Source of the DNA: Nitrospinota bacterium
Lineage (GTDB): Bacteria; Nitrospinota; Nitrospinia; UBA9942
DNA: 9,644 nucleotides
NCBI GenBank assembly: GCA_016200365.1
Contig: JACQEW010000059.1
Location: 1 to 9,644, forward strand
Direction of reading: 5' to 3'
A program made the translations under genes and the position numbers. Shown here in pieces: positions 1 to 6,237 of this stretch; within the stretch, counting starts at the first letter, position 1, and the number at the start of each line of letters is the position of its first letter. The notes under the pieces are model-generated. The model did no database searches. It saw nothing but the letters and a program-made list of their open reading frames with translations, and was not told where the DNA came from.

Positions 1-1
1 A

Positions 2-811
2 GCTATAGCAGATGCAAAGGCTGTAGACAAGCTGTTAAGCGAGCAGTATGGCTTTCAGACAAAACTCCTCATTGATGCAACAAGGGATGATATACTTGAA
101 AGTATGAATGATTTCAGGAAGATGTTAGGTGAAAAAGACAATCTCCTGATTTATTATGCAGGACATGGGGAGTTTGACAAGACAGCAGGCAAGGCATATT
201 GGCTTCCTGTGGATGCTAAAAGTGACAGCCCTACAAAATGGATCATAGCAGACGATATAACCTCCGGCATAAAGAGAATCACATCCCGTCATATACTCAT
301 AGTATCGGATAGCTGTTATTCAGGAACATTGGGAAGGGCTGTATCGGGGGATTTGACAAAGAGCGGCGAGAGGGAGGAATTTATAAAAAAGATGATAGAG
401 CGGTCATCGAGGACAATAATGGCAAGTGGAGGGAATGAGCCTGTAGCAGACGAAGGGGGCAGCGGACACTCTGTCTTTGCGGATGCACTTTTAAGGGCAT
501 TAAAAGAGGCGGACAAGGGTATATTCACAGCAGAAGAATTGTTTCACGGAAGGGTAAAATCGAGTGTTGCAGGAAAATCGGACCAGGTGCCTGAATATAA
601 CGATATAAAGAACTCGGGACATGATGGAGGGGATTTTGTATTCAGATTGGCGTCTGTTGCAAACGCTGGTTCAACCCTGAATCAAGTTCAGGGGAAGATT
701 GAACCAGAAATTACAGGTTCAGCCCCTGATAGAATCAGTCAGGGGCTTTCACCAGCAAAAGAAATCAGTGAAGAATTAAAAAAACATACAGCAGGAAAAG
801 GAGAGACTTAA
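2..811 (+). CDS. Caspase-like (peptidase C14) domain protein, N-terminal part, 5' end outside window
   Basis: The frame is open from base 2, so the gene starts upstream and the first in-window ATG (104) is internal. The C14 catalytic pair is visible: His in YYAGHGE (codon 164-166) and Cys in SDSCYSGT (codon 314-316), each after a hydrophobic beta-strand. Bacterial caspase-like proteins are cysteine proteases that usually cleave after basic or acidic residues and are often fused to sensor domains in signalling or defence proteins. Downstream of the fold is a low-complexity linker with two palindromes, then a frame-ending TAA at 809-811 in an A/G-rich stretch. Another frame continues directly as a charged coiled coil into the FGE-type domain at 849-1550, so this is probably the N-terminal half of one caspase/coiled-coil/FGE protein broken by a one-base shift. 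The domain call is firm. The substrate and biological role are unknown. Confidence 0.85.
   Translation, partial: AIADAKAVDKLLSEQYGFQTKLLIDATRDDILESMNDFRKMLGEKDNLLIYYAGHGEFDKTAGKAYWLPVDAKSDSPTKWIIADDITSGIKRITSRHILIVSDSCYSGTLGRAVSGDLTKSGEREEFIKKMIERSSRTIMASGGNEPVADEGGSGHSVFADALLRALKEADKGIFTAEELFHGRVKSSVAGKSDQVPEYNDIKNSGHDGGDFVFRLASVANAGSTLNQVQGKIEPEITGSAPDRISQGLSPAKEISEELKKHTAGKGET
668..705. repeat. Nested palindrome inside the caspase linker
   Basis: Outer arms GGTTCAA (668-674) and TTGAACC (699-705) enclose inner arms CCCTGAA (675-681) and TTCAGGG (687-693) around a 5-nt loop. The element is translated in frame as part of the linker between the protease and the coiled coil. It looks like a small dispersed palindromic repeat inserted in coding sequence. 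Copies elsewhere cannot be checked from this window. Confidence 0.6.
721..747. repeat. Second palindrome in the caspase linker
   Basis: Perfect 9-bp arms AGCCCCTGA (721-729) and TCAGGGGCT (739-747) with a 9-nt loop lie 15 bp after the first palindrome, still in the open frame and about 30 bp before the A7 run where the frame breaks. Confidence 0.6.
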
Positions 812-848
812 AAAGGAGAGAGAGGAATTAGAGCAGAAGAAGGCTTTA

Positions 849-1550
849 ATGGAAGAGAAGAATCATCTCAACGAAGAGCGTCAGAAATTAGAGAAGGAGA
901 AGCTCGAGTTAGCAAGTCTCCCGCCGCCCCCGCTGCCCCCTGTTCAGCCAAAGGCAAAGGTAGCAGAGAAAGGTAACATGGTAATGATTCCGTCAGGCGA
1001 ATTTATGGCAGGTGCGCCATATTCACTTAAAGGCATGGTTCTAAGTGAATTTTACATTGATAAATACGAAGTTACACAGAGGGAATTTCAACAGGTGATG
1101 GGAAATAACCCATCAAATTTTAAAGGGTGTGATAACTGTCCTGTAGAGCAAGTTACATGGTATGAGGCTAATGAGTATTGCGGGAAGGTTGGTAAAAGAT
1201 TACCAACAGAATGGGAATGGGAGAAGGCAGCAAAGGCAGGGACGACCACAACATTTTATTGGGGAGAGAGTGAAGGGATGGCGGGTGATTATGCCTGGTA
1301 TGGGGATAATTCTGGAAGTAAAACCCATCCTGTTGGACAGAAGAAGCCGAATAACTATGGGCTTTATGATATGGCAGGTAATGTATGGGAATGGACATCT
1401 ACTGATCATGATAGTAGTAACAAGGTTATGCGCGGTGGTGCATGGTACGTTACTCCGCTCTACCTGTGGTCATCTGGCCGCAACTGGAATGAGCCGGCAA
1501 ATCGGGACAGCTACTACGGATTCCGTTGCGCTGGCGGTGCTTCCATGTAA
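849..1550 (+). CDS. Coiled coil plus FGE/SUMF1-type C-type-lectin-fold domain; C-terminal half of the caspase fusion
   Basis: The protein (233 aa from ATG 849) begins with a Glu/Lys/Leu-rich coiled coil of about 25 residues, then a Pro-rich hinge (PPPPLPP), then an FGE-sulfatase fold: MVMIPSGEFMAG, YIDKYEVTQREF, CPVEQVTWYEA, RLPTEWEWEKAAK, YDMAGNVWEWTS, RGGAW and GFRC. The frame stays open upstream of 849 back to a TAA at 777-779, and the coiled coil runs on there (QQEKERLKKEREELEQKK), so ATG 849 is probably internal to a longer fused protein. The paired cysteines that catalytic formylglycine-generating enzymes carry near the RGG motif are not seen, so a binding role is more likely than formylglycine synthesis. 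The end of the domain has the spacing of a DGR variable region. A terminator follows at 1606-1649. Confidence 0.85.
   Translation: MEEKNHLNEERQKLEKEKLELASLPPPPLPPVQPKAKVAEKGNMVMIPSGEFMAGAPYSLKGMVLSEFYIDKYEVTQREFQQVMGNNPSNFKGCDNCPVEQVTWYEANEYCGKVGKRLPTEWEWEKAAKAGTTTTFYWGESEGMAGDYAWYGDNSGSKTHPVGQKKPNNYGLYDMAGNVWEWTSTDHDSSNKVMRGGAWYVTPLYLWSSGRNWNEPANRDSYYGFRCAGGASM
1428..1547 (+). other. Candidate DGR variable region (VR) at the 3' end of the FGE-type domain
   Basis: The C-terminus follows the layout of DGR target proteins: RGG-x-W, a block of hypervariable-looking positions, S-x-x-R-N, P-x-x-R, another variable block, then GFRC just before the stop. Many codons in the variable blocks can be reached from AAC or AAT by changing only the adenines (TAC, GTT, ACT, CTC, TAC, GGC, GAC, AGC, TAC, TAC), while fixed motifs lie between them. 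The stretch is also GC-richer than the gene before it. No reverse transcriptase, Avd or template repeat is in the window, so the call rests on pattern alone. Confidence 0.5.
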
Positions 1551-1605
1551 TAATTACACTTTTAACTTTTAAACTTTTACCCTTTTACTTTTTTTTCGCC
1601 TATCA

Positions 1606-1649
1606 CCCCTTCCCCTCATTTTGAAGGAGGGGAAGGGGAAATTTTTTTT
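1606..1649 (+). terminator. Rho-independent terminator of the caspase/FGE gene
   Basis: A perfect 12-bp stem (1606-1617 with 1627-1638, CCCCTTCCCCTC/GAGGGGAAGGGG) has a 9-nt loop and is followed by AAA and eight T's (1642-1649). It lies 56 bp after the stop codon at 1548-1550. Confidence 0.78.
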
Positions 1650-1694
1650 GATAAACGCACCTGTTTTTACCAAGTATTACGATGTATACTGAAA

Positions 1695-1779
1695 GCAATA
1701 AATAACTTGTAGGGCAAGCTTTTAGGCTTGCCTATTTATGCAGGGCTAAAGCCCTGCCCTACGGCAAGTTATTTATTGC
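1695..1779. repeat. REP/BIME-like paired hairpins with 5'-GTAG heads and an outer 15-bp inverted repeat
   Basis: Two hairpin units face each other. The left one is GTAG (1709-1712) followed by a stem GGCAAGC/GCTTGCC (1713-1719, 1726-1732). The right one, read on the minus strand, begins GTAG (complement of 1759-1762) and contains the stem CAGGGCT/AGCCCTG (1741-1747, 1750-1756). The pair is enclosed by a perfect inverted repeat GCAATAAATAACTTG (1695-1709 with 1765-1779). A GTAG tetranucleotide before an imperfect palindrome is the hallmark of REP sequences mobilised by RAYT transposases. Confidence 0.65.
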
Positions 1780-1816
1780 CGTTACTATAGTTAAAGGTAT
1801 AGGAATTTCAATATTA

Positions 1817-1884
1817 GCGAGGCTGAAGCCTCGCACTACGAGACTGTGCGATTGCTGGAGTGTAGTGCGAAGCTTCAGCTTCGC
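1817..1884. repeat. Second REP/BIME-like hairpin pair
   Basis: A 23-nt unit at 1817-1839 recurs inverted at 1862-1884 with two differences. They are compensatory: the stem is GCGAGGCT/AGCCTCGC on the left and GCGAAGCT/AGCTTCGC on the right, so a G-C pair became A-T. Each unit, read in one orientation, starts GTAGTGC before its hairpin. A 22-bp spacer separates them and ATTA/TAAT bases extend the outer pairing. It lies 37 bp after the first pair. Confidence 0.65.
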
Positions 1885-2002
1885 CTAATTTATTGGATTC
1901 TGGATAAGGTTGAAAAATTCCCAAAATCCCAGTAAAGCCCCTCTCTTAAAGGAAATCAATATTCGTCTGGAAATTCTGAGGATATTCCTTCGGCTTGTGA
2001 AT

Positions 2003-2030
2003 GGGACATGGGGTCAAATCTTGAAATATT
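2003..2030 (+). repeat. Possible remnant of a RAYT/REP-associated end sequence
   Basis: The stretch GGGACATGGGGTCAAATC followed by TTGAAATATT resembles a motif (GGGGTCAGGTCTTGA-like) that I recall beside IS200-like REP-associated transposase genes. No transposase is present here. The recognition is from memory of the motif and is weak alone, but two REP-like pairs lie within 310 bp upstream. Confidence 0.3.
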
Positions 2031-2064
2031 GCTTTTTGTAATGATTGAAAAAGTTTGATTATGC

Positions 2065-2093
2065 TTGCATTTTAGCCAAATAATGGCTATAAT
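2065..2093 (+). promoter_or_regulatory. Promoter of the AAA_14/DUF4143 ATPase gene
   Basis: A perfect -10 TATAAT (2088-2093) lies 17 bp after a partial -35 TTGCAT (2065-2070). The predicted start is near 2100, about 35 bases before the ATG. The first operator-like box fills the spacer and the second spans the predicted start, a layout suited to repression. Confidence 0.6.
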
Positions 2094-2122
2094 TACCCTG
2101 TATTTTAGCCAAATAATGGCTA
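2069..2122 (+). promoter_or_regulatory. Two identical palindromic operator-like boxes
   Basis: The same 21-bp sequence occurs at 2069-2089 and 2102-2122. Its core is an inverted repeat TAGCCA-N5-TGGCTA preceded by ATTT. The copies are 33 bp apart, close to three DNA turns, so a dimer bound at each would sit on the same face. The first overlaps the -35/-10 spacer, and the second ends in the ribosome-binding region 12 bp before the ATG at 2135. No DNA-binding regulator gene is adjacent. Confidence 0.6.
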
Positions 2123-2134
2123 AGGGGTAATAAA

Positions 2135-3463
2135 ATGCGCAGAGATATTGAAAAGGAACTGATTTCGTGGAAATCACAAAAAGAACGTTATCCGCTGATA
2201 ATAAGAGGCGCCAGACAGGTAGGAAAAAGTTATCTTATTGAAACATTTGGTAAAACCCACTTTCAAAACATAGTGGTTGTTAACCTTGAGTTCCAGCCTC
2301 AGTTAAAGGACTGTTTTAAATCCCTTGCCCCATCTGAAATCATCAATAAACTTCAGATGCTTCTTGGCGTGCAGATAAAAGAAGATACTACCCTTTTATT
2401 TCTGGATGAGATACAGGAATGTCCGCAGGCAATAATGTCCCTCAGGTATTTTAAGGAGAAAATGCCTAAGTTGGCTGTTATAGCAGCAGGCTCTCTTCTT
2501 GAGTTTGCTATGAGAAGCCCTGACTTTAAGATGCCAGTTGGAAGGGTCCGATTCCTTTATTTAGAGCCGTTGTCTTTTTCTGAATATCTCGATGCTGCAG
2601 GCAGCCAAAATTTAAGAAAATTCCTTTTGGATGTTAAATTAACCGATTCAATAGACGATGTTATCCATAAAAAACTTCTTGAGCTGCTTCGCATATATAT
2701 AATTGTCGGCGGAATGCCTGCGGTCTTAAATGAATATCTATCCAGCAATGATTTGATGAATTGCCAGAGGATACAGACAGCACTGCTGCAGACATACAGG
2801 AGTGATTTTGGAAAATATGCAAAGATTTCTCAGCATAAATATCTGCAAAAGGTATTTGATGCTGCACCCCGCATGGCAGGGCAGAGGATAAAATATTCAA
2901 ACATAGACCCCGACACCCGCTCAAGAGACCTGAAGAATGCCCTTAATTTGCTTGTCCTCGCTGGAGTAGTTAAGCCAATATATTTAACAAAGGCTTCAGG
3001 GCTTCCTCTTGGGGCACAAATAAACGAACAAAGATTTAAAATAAATTTTCTCGATGTCGGGCTGATGCAAAATTCCTGCGGTTTGCAGGGACGATTAAGC
3101 ATTGAAGAAGATTTTATGCAGATAAATGCGGGTGCTGTGGCTGAGCAGTTTGTTGGACAGGAATTAGTGGCATATTCCGATAAACATCTACAAGCCAGCC
3201 TTTATTTTTGGGCAAGAGAGAAAAAGGGGAGCATGGCAGAGGTTGATTATGTTATAAATATCGGGTCGGATATTTTTCCTGTAGAGGTAAAATCAGGCAA
3301 AGAAGGCAGACTTAAATCATTAAGGATGTTTATAGAGGAGAAAAAATCAAGGTTAGGCATACGATTCTCACAGGACAAATTATCCTATTATGACAAAATC
3401 CTTTCTATCCCGCTTTATATGGTTGAACAGATGCCGAGAGTGGTAGAAAGTTTACCCCGGTAG
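2135..3463 (+). CDS. AAA_14/DUF4143-type ATPase with C-terminal nuclease-like fold
   Basis: A 442-aa protein of normal length for the AAA_14 + DUF4143 family. Walker A is GARQVGKS (residues 25-32) and Walker B is LLFLDEIQ (Asp91, Glu92). After it come GSLLEFA, a sensor-like segment, and the family motif RFLYLEPLSFSEYL. The C-terminal part holds AEVDYV (Asp371) and PVEVKSG (Glu384, Lys386), a D...ExK arrangement like the PD-(D/E)XK nuclease fold that I associate with DUF4143. The start is supported by AAGGGG (2122-2127) seven bases before ATG. The family is widespread in bacteria and archaea, often as solitary genes, and its function is not settled. Neighbours give no operon partner: repeats lie upstream and sufB follows after 175 bp. 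Residues needed for ATP hydrolysis and for a nuclease core appear intact. Confidence 0.9.
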   Translation: MRRDIEKELISWKSQKERYPLIIRGARQVGKSYLIETFGKTHFQNIVVVNLEFQPQLKDCFKSLAPSEIINKLQMLLGVQIKEDTTLLFLDEIQECPQAIMSLRYFKEKMPKLAVIAAGSLLEFAMRSPDFKMPVGRVRFLYLEPLSFSEYLDAAGSQNLRKFLLDVKLTDSIDDVIHKKLLELLRIYIIVGGMPAVLNEYLSSNDLMNCQRIQTALLQTYRSDFGKYAKISQHKYLQKVFDAAPRMAGQRIKYSNIDPDTRSRDLKNALNLLVLAGVVKPIYLTKASGLPLGAQINEQRFKINFLDVGLMQNSCGLQGRLSIEEDFMQINAGAVAEQFVGQELVAYSDKHLQASLYFWAREKKGSMAEVDYVINIGSDIFPVEVKSGKEGRLKSLRMFIEEKKSRLGIRFSQDKLSYYDKILSIPLYMVEQMPRVVESLPR

Positions 3464-3530
3464 AGATGAATAAAGGTAAACATGACAACCTCCATCCTTA
3501 AAAGGCTAAATTATTACTACTATTTTCTTC

Positions 3531-3563
3531 ATTCGTGCCATTTGTCCATTCGTGTAATTCGTG
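3531..3563 (+). repeat. Short direct repeats ATTCGTG x3 upstream of sufB
   Basis: ATTCGTG occurs at 3531-3537, 3548-3554 and 3557-3563. This looks like a fragment of a dispersed intergenic repeat of the ACACGAAT kind, similar in style to the ACACAGAT repeat between sufC and sufD. Confidence 0.45.
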
Positions 3564-3592
3564 TTCCATGTTTTTGTTCTAAAATTACATTT

Positions 3593-3598
3593 TATAAT
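3593..3598 (+). promoter_or_regulatory. Possible -10 element for sufBCD
   Basis: A perfect TATAAT lies 40 bp before the sufB ATG in AT-rich DNA. No convincing -35 is found at 16-18 bp, so this is a tentative promoter, possibly activator-dependent. I do not recognise an IscR- or SufR-type operator. Confidence 0.35.
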
Positions 3599-3638
3599 TT
3601 CGTAGAGTTTAAATTTAAATAATGTTAAATTAGAAAAT

Positions 3639-5087
3639 ATGGAGAAAAAAAGCGGACTTAAAGAGATTATAGAGGGAAGGGAGTATAAATACGGATTTGT
3701 TACCGATATTGAGTCGGAGGTAATCGAAAAGGGGCTGAACGAGAATACAATCCGCACCATATCGGGTAAAAAAGACGAGCCTCCCTTTATGCTTGAGTTC
3801 AGGCTGAATGCCCTTAAGCAGTGGCAGTCAATGAGTCATCCTGACTGGGCTAATCTTGCGATACCCCCTATAGATTTTCAGGCTATCTCCTATTACAGCG
3901 CCCCCAAGATGAAAAAGAGGCTGTCCGGTCTGGAGGAGGTGCCGGCTGAGATACGCTCGACTTACGAGAAGCTCGGCATCCCCATCGAAGAGCAGAAAAT
4001 GCTTTCAAATGTGGCAGTGGATGCAGTCTTCGACAGCATAAGCGTTGCTACAACTCACCAGAAGGCGCTTGCCAAAAAGGGGATAATCTTCTGCTCAATC
4101 TCCGATGCCATAAGAAATCACCCTGATTTGATAAAGAAATATCTCGGCAGTGTGGTGCCGCCGGGCGATAATTTTTATGCGGCTCTCAACAGCGCTGTGT
4201 TTTCCGACGGCTCTTTTGTATACATCCCGCCGAACACGAAATGTCCGATGGAACTTTCCACATATTTCCGCATCAATACGCAGGAGACAGGACAATTCGA
4301 GAGGACGCTCATCATCTGCGATGAAAACAGCTATGTTTCATATATAGAGGGTTGCACAGCACCGGCATTTGATACACGGCAGCTCCATGCCGCTATAGTG
4401 GAGCTTATCGCACTGGATAATGCAGAGATAAAATACAGCACCGTGCAGAACTGGTTTCCCGGCGACCCGGAGACCGGCAAGGGAGGGATACTCAATTTTG
4501 TGGTTAAGCGGGGTCATTGCAGGGGAAAAAATTCGAGGATATCATGGACGCAGATTGAAACAGGCTCTGCCATTACATGGAAATACCCGGGCTGTGTGCT
4601 GATTGGCGATAATTCACGGGGCGAGTTTTATTCTGTTGCCCTTACCACAGCCAGACAGCAGGCTGACACAGGGACAAAGATGATACATCTGGGAAAAAAC
4701 ACAAAGTCTTTAATCATCTCTAAGGGTATTTCTGCCGATTATGCAAGCAACAGTTATCGGGGTCTGGTGCGTATAAACCCTGGTGCACAAAATGCAAGGA
4801 ATTATACCCAGTGCGATAGTCTGCTTGTCGGCGACAAATGCAGCGCCCATACCTTTCCATATATCGAGACAGGAAATAGGTCTTCGCAGGTAGAGCATGA
4901 GGCATCCACCTCAAAGATAAGCGAAGACCAGCTTTTTTATTTTCAGCAGAGGGGGATAGGGAGGGAGGAGGCTATAAAGACGATAATCAACGGCTTCTGC
5001 AAGGATGTCTTCTCCCATCTGCCTATGGAATTCGCTGTAGAGGCGAAGAAGCTCCTCGCTATAAGACTGGAAAATAGTATAGGGTAA
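3639..5087 (+). CDS. sufB: Fe-S cluster assembly scaffold protein SufB
   Basis: A 482-aa cytoplasmic protein matching SufB end to end: the early PPFMLEFRLNAL and WANLAIPPIDFQAISYYSAPK segments, YSTVQNWFPGDPETGKGGILNFV in the middle, and TQCDSLLVGDKCSAHTFPYIE, VEHEASTSKI and NGFCKDVFSHLPMEFAVEAKKLLA at the end. By alignment from memory, Cys392 (in QCDS) corresponds to E. coli Cys405 and His420 (in VEHEA) to SufD-facing His433, both important for building the nascent cluster. SufB pairs with SufD and each binds a SufC ATPase to make the SufBC2D scaffold. The start at 3639 has only a weak ribosome-binding site, but the N-terminus MEKKSGLKEI fits the family and no better start is seen. sufC and sufD follow on the same strand. 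Confidence 0.96.
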   Translation: MEKKSGLKEIIEGREYKYGFVTDIESEVIEKGLNENTIRTISGKKDEPPFMLEFRLNALKQWQSMSHPDWANLAIPPIDFQAISYYSAPKMKKRLSGLEEVPAEIRSTYEKLGIPIEEQKMLSNVAVDAVFDSISVATTHQKALAKKGIIFCSISDAIRNHPDLIKKYLGSVVPPGDNFYAALNSAVFSDGSFVYIPPNTKCPMELSTYFRINTQETGQFERTLIICDENSYVSYIEGCTAPAFDTRQLHAAIVELIALDNAEIKYSTVQNWFPGDPETGKGGILNFVVKRGHCRGKNSRISWTQIETGSAITWKYPGCVLIGDNSRGEFYSVALTTARQQADTGTKMIHLGKNTKSLIISKGISADYASNSYRGLVRINPGAQNARNYTQCDSLLVGDKCSAHTFPYIETGNRSSQVEHEASTSKISEDQLFYFQQRGIGREEAIKTIINGFCKDVFSHLPMEFAVEAKKLLAIRLENSIG

Positions 5088-5096
5088 CGATGAAGA

Positions 5097-5194
5097 GAGT
5101 TAAGAGTTAAAAGTTAAAAGTTAAGAGTTAAGAGTTAAAAGTTAAGAGTTAAAAAATAATTCATTTAATTCTTCATTCTTCACTCTTAACTCTT
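5097..5194 (+). repeat. Eight tandem 7-bp units with an inverted arm, between sufB and sufC
   Basis: Eight perfect-length heptads of the form (G/A)AGTTAA run from 5097 to 5152, five-in-eight starting G and three starting A. Further on, 5182-5194 (ACTCTTAACTCTT) is exactly complementary to 5123-5135 within the array, so the sufB-sufC mRNA can form a hairpin just before the sufC ribosome-binding site GGAGG (5204-5208). Number of units is expected to vary between strains. Confidence 0.8.
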
Positions 5195-5215
5195 CACTCT
5201 CTTGGAGGATAGGTA

Positions 5216-5962
5216 ATGCTTGAGATAAAGGATTTATATGCAGGGATTGAAGGGAATGAGATATTAAAGGGTATCTCACTTTCAGTAAACAAGGGGGAGA
5301 TACACGCAGTTATGGGACCCAATGGCTCTGGCAAAAGCACACTCAGCAATGTGCTTGCAGGGCATCCCTCTTATACGGTAAATAAGGGGACGGTTGTATT
5401 TGAGGGGGATGACCTGCTTGCCCTACCGCCTGAGGAGAGGGCGCTGAAAGGACTCTTTCTCGCATACCAGTATCCTGTGGAGATACCGGGTGTGGGCAAT
5501 GCAGAGTTTATGCGCATGGCTTACAATGTAAAGGCAAAGAAAGAGGGGAGGGAGGAGCTTGACCCCCTTGATTTCGATGAACTGCTGAGCGACAAGATGG
5601 AGATTTTGGGCATGGATGCCAAATATAAGGAGAGGGCCGTTAATGAGGGTTTTTCCGGCGGGGAAAAGAAGAAGAATGAGATACTCCAGATGGCTCTCCT
5701 TGAGCCTAAGCTCACCATACTGGATGAAATAGACTCTGGACTCGATATTGACGCACTCAGGATTGTGGCGGAAAGCATCCAAAAGCTCGGGAGCGATAAA
5801 AACGCCCTTATCATAATCACACACTTCCCGAGGATACTGAAATATATAAAGCCGCACTATGTGCATGTAATCAGCAGCGGCAGGATTATAAAATCCGGCG
5901 GGATAGACCTTGCGATGGAACTGGAATCGAGGGGTTACGATATTATTAAAGAAAAGAATTAG
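5216..5962 (+). CDS. sufC: Fe-S cluster assembly ATPase SufC
   Basis: A 248-aa ABC-type ATPase of normal SufC length without membrane segments. Walker A is GPNGSGKST (residues 34-42, Lys40), the signature is FSGGEKKKNE (from residue 146), and Walker B is LTILDEIDSGLD (Asp170, Glu171), with the SufC-typical EIDSGLDIDAL and the switch histidine in IITHFPRIL. SufC binds SufB and SufD, and its ATP-driven dimerisation reshapes the scaffold for cluster assembly. The start is well supported by GGAGG seven bases upstream. It lies 128 bp after sufB, across a tandem-repeat hairpin, and 275 bp before sufD. Its TAG stop is the first three bases of the long inverted repeat that follows. Translation of the Walker and signature motifs shows no damage. 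Confidence 0.96.
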   Translation: MLEIKDLYAGIEGNEILKGISLSVNKGEIHAVMGPNGSGKSTLSNVLAGHPSYTVNKGTVVFEGDDLLALPPEERALKGLFLAYQYPVEIPGVGNAEFMRMAYNVKAKKEGREELDPLDFDELLSDKMEILGMDAKYKERAVNEGFSGGEKKKNEILQMALLEPKLTILDEIDSGLDIDALRIVAESIQKLGSDKNALIIITHFPRILKYIKPHYVHVISSGRIIKSGGIDLAMELESRGYDIIKEKN

Positions 5963-6198
5963 CCACAGATTTACACGGACTAAAAAATTAAAAACTTCTT
6001 AAAGCCACAGATGGACACAGATAAACACAGATTAGAAAAAGAATCCAGAAGTCAGGAGCCAGAATAAAAGCTCTCTTTACTATCTTCTGAATTCTGTATT
6101 CTGTCTCTTGAATTCTTCTTTATCTGTGTATATCTGTGAAAATCTGTGGCTTATTATTTGTTTTTTCTCTTGATTTAGTCTGTGAAAGTCTGTGGCTA
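5960..6198. repeat. Nested imperfect inverted repeat of about 240 bp between sufC and sufD
   Basis: The outer arms 5960-5984 and 6174-6198 (TAGCCACAGA...GACTAAA) match at 22 of 25 positions when inverted. The inner arms 6002-6032 and 6122-6152 (AAGCCACAGAT...ACACAGAT) match at 27 of 31. Between them are further CAGAAT/ATTCTG-type inverted segments (about 6041-6110). The repeat begins with the sufC stop codon and ends 39 bp before sufD, filling nearly all the gap. It has no coding capacity I can recognise and looks like a mosaic of dispersed CACAGAT repeats. Confidence 0.8.
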
Positions 6199-6237
6199 AA
6201 GATTTTATAATTTCCTTTATATTAAAAGAATCTGAAT

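Noticed and set aside
1695..1884. A CRISPR array made from the repeated hairpins
   Set aside because: Units are inverted pairs of two different sequences, not evenly spaced direct repeats, and no cas genes are present.
3450..3481. Inverted repeat GTTTACC/GGTAAAC at the end of the ATPase gene as a terminator
   Set aside because: Seven A/T-rich pairs with an 18-nt loop and no following T-run; too weak to call a terminator.
5423..5866. Minus-strand open frame of 147 codons opposite sufC
   Set aside because: It is a shadow of the real sufC frame, has no ribosome-binding site and no recognisable domain.
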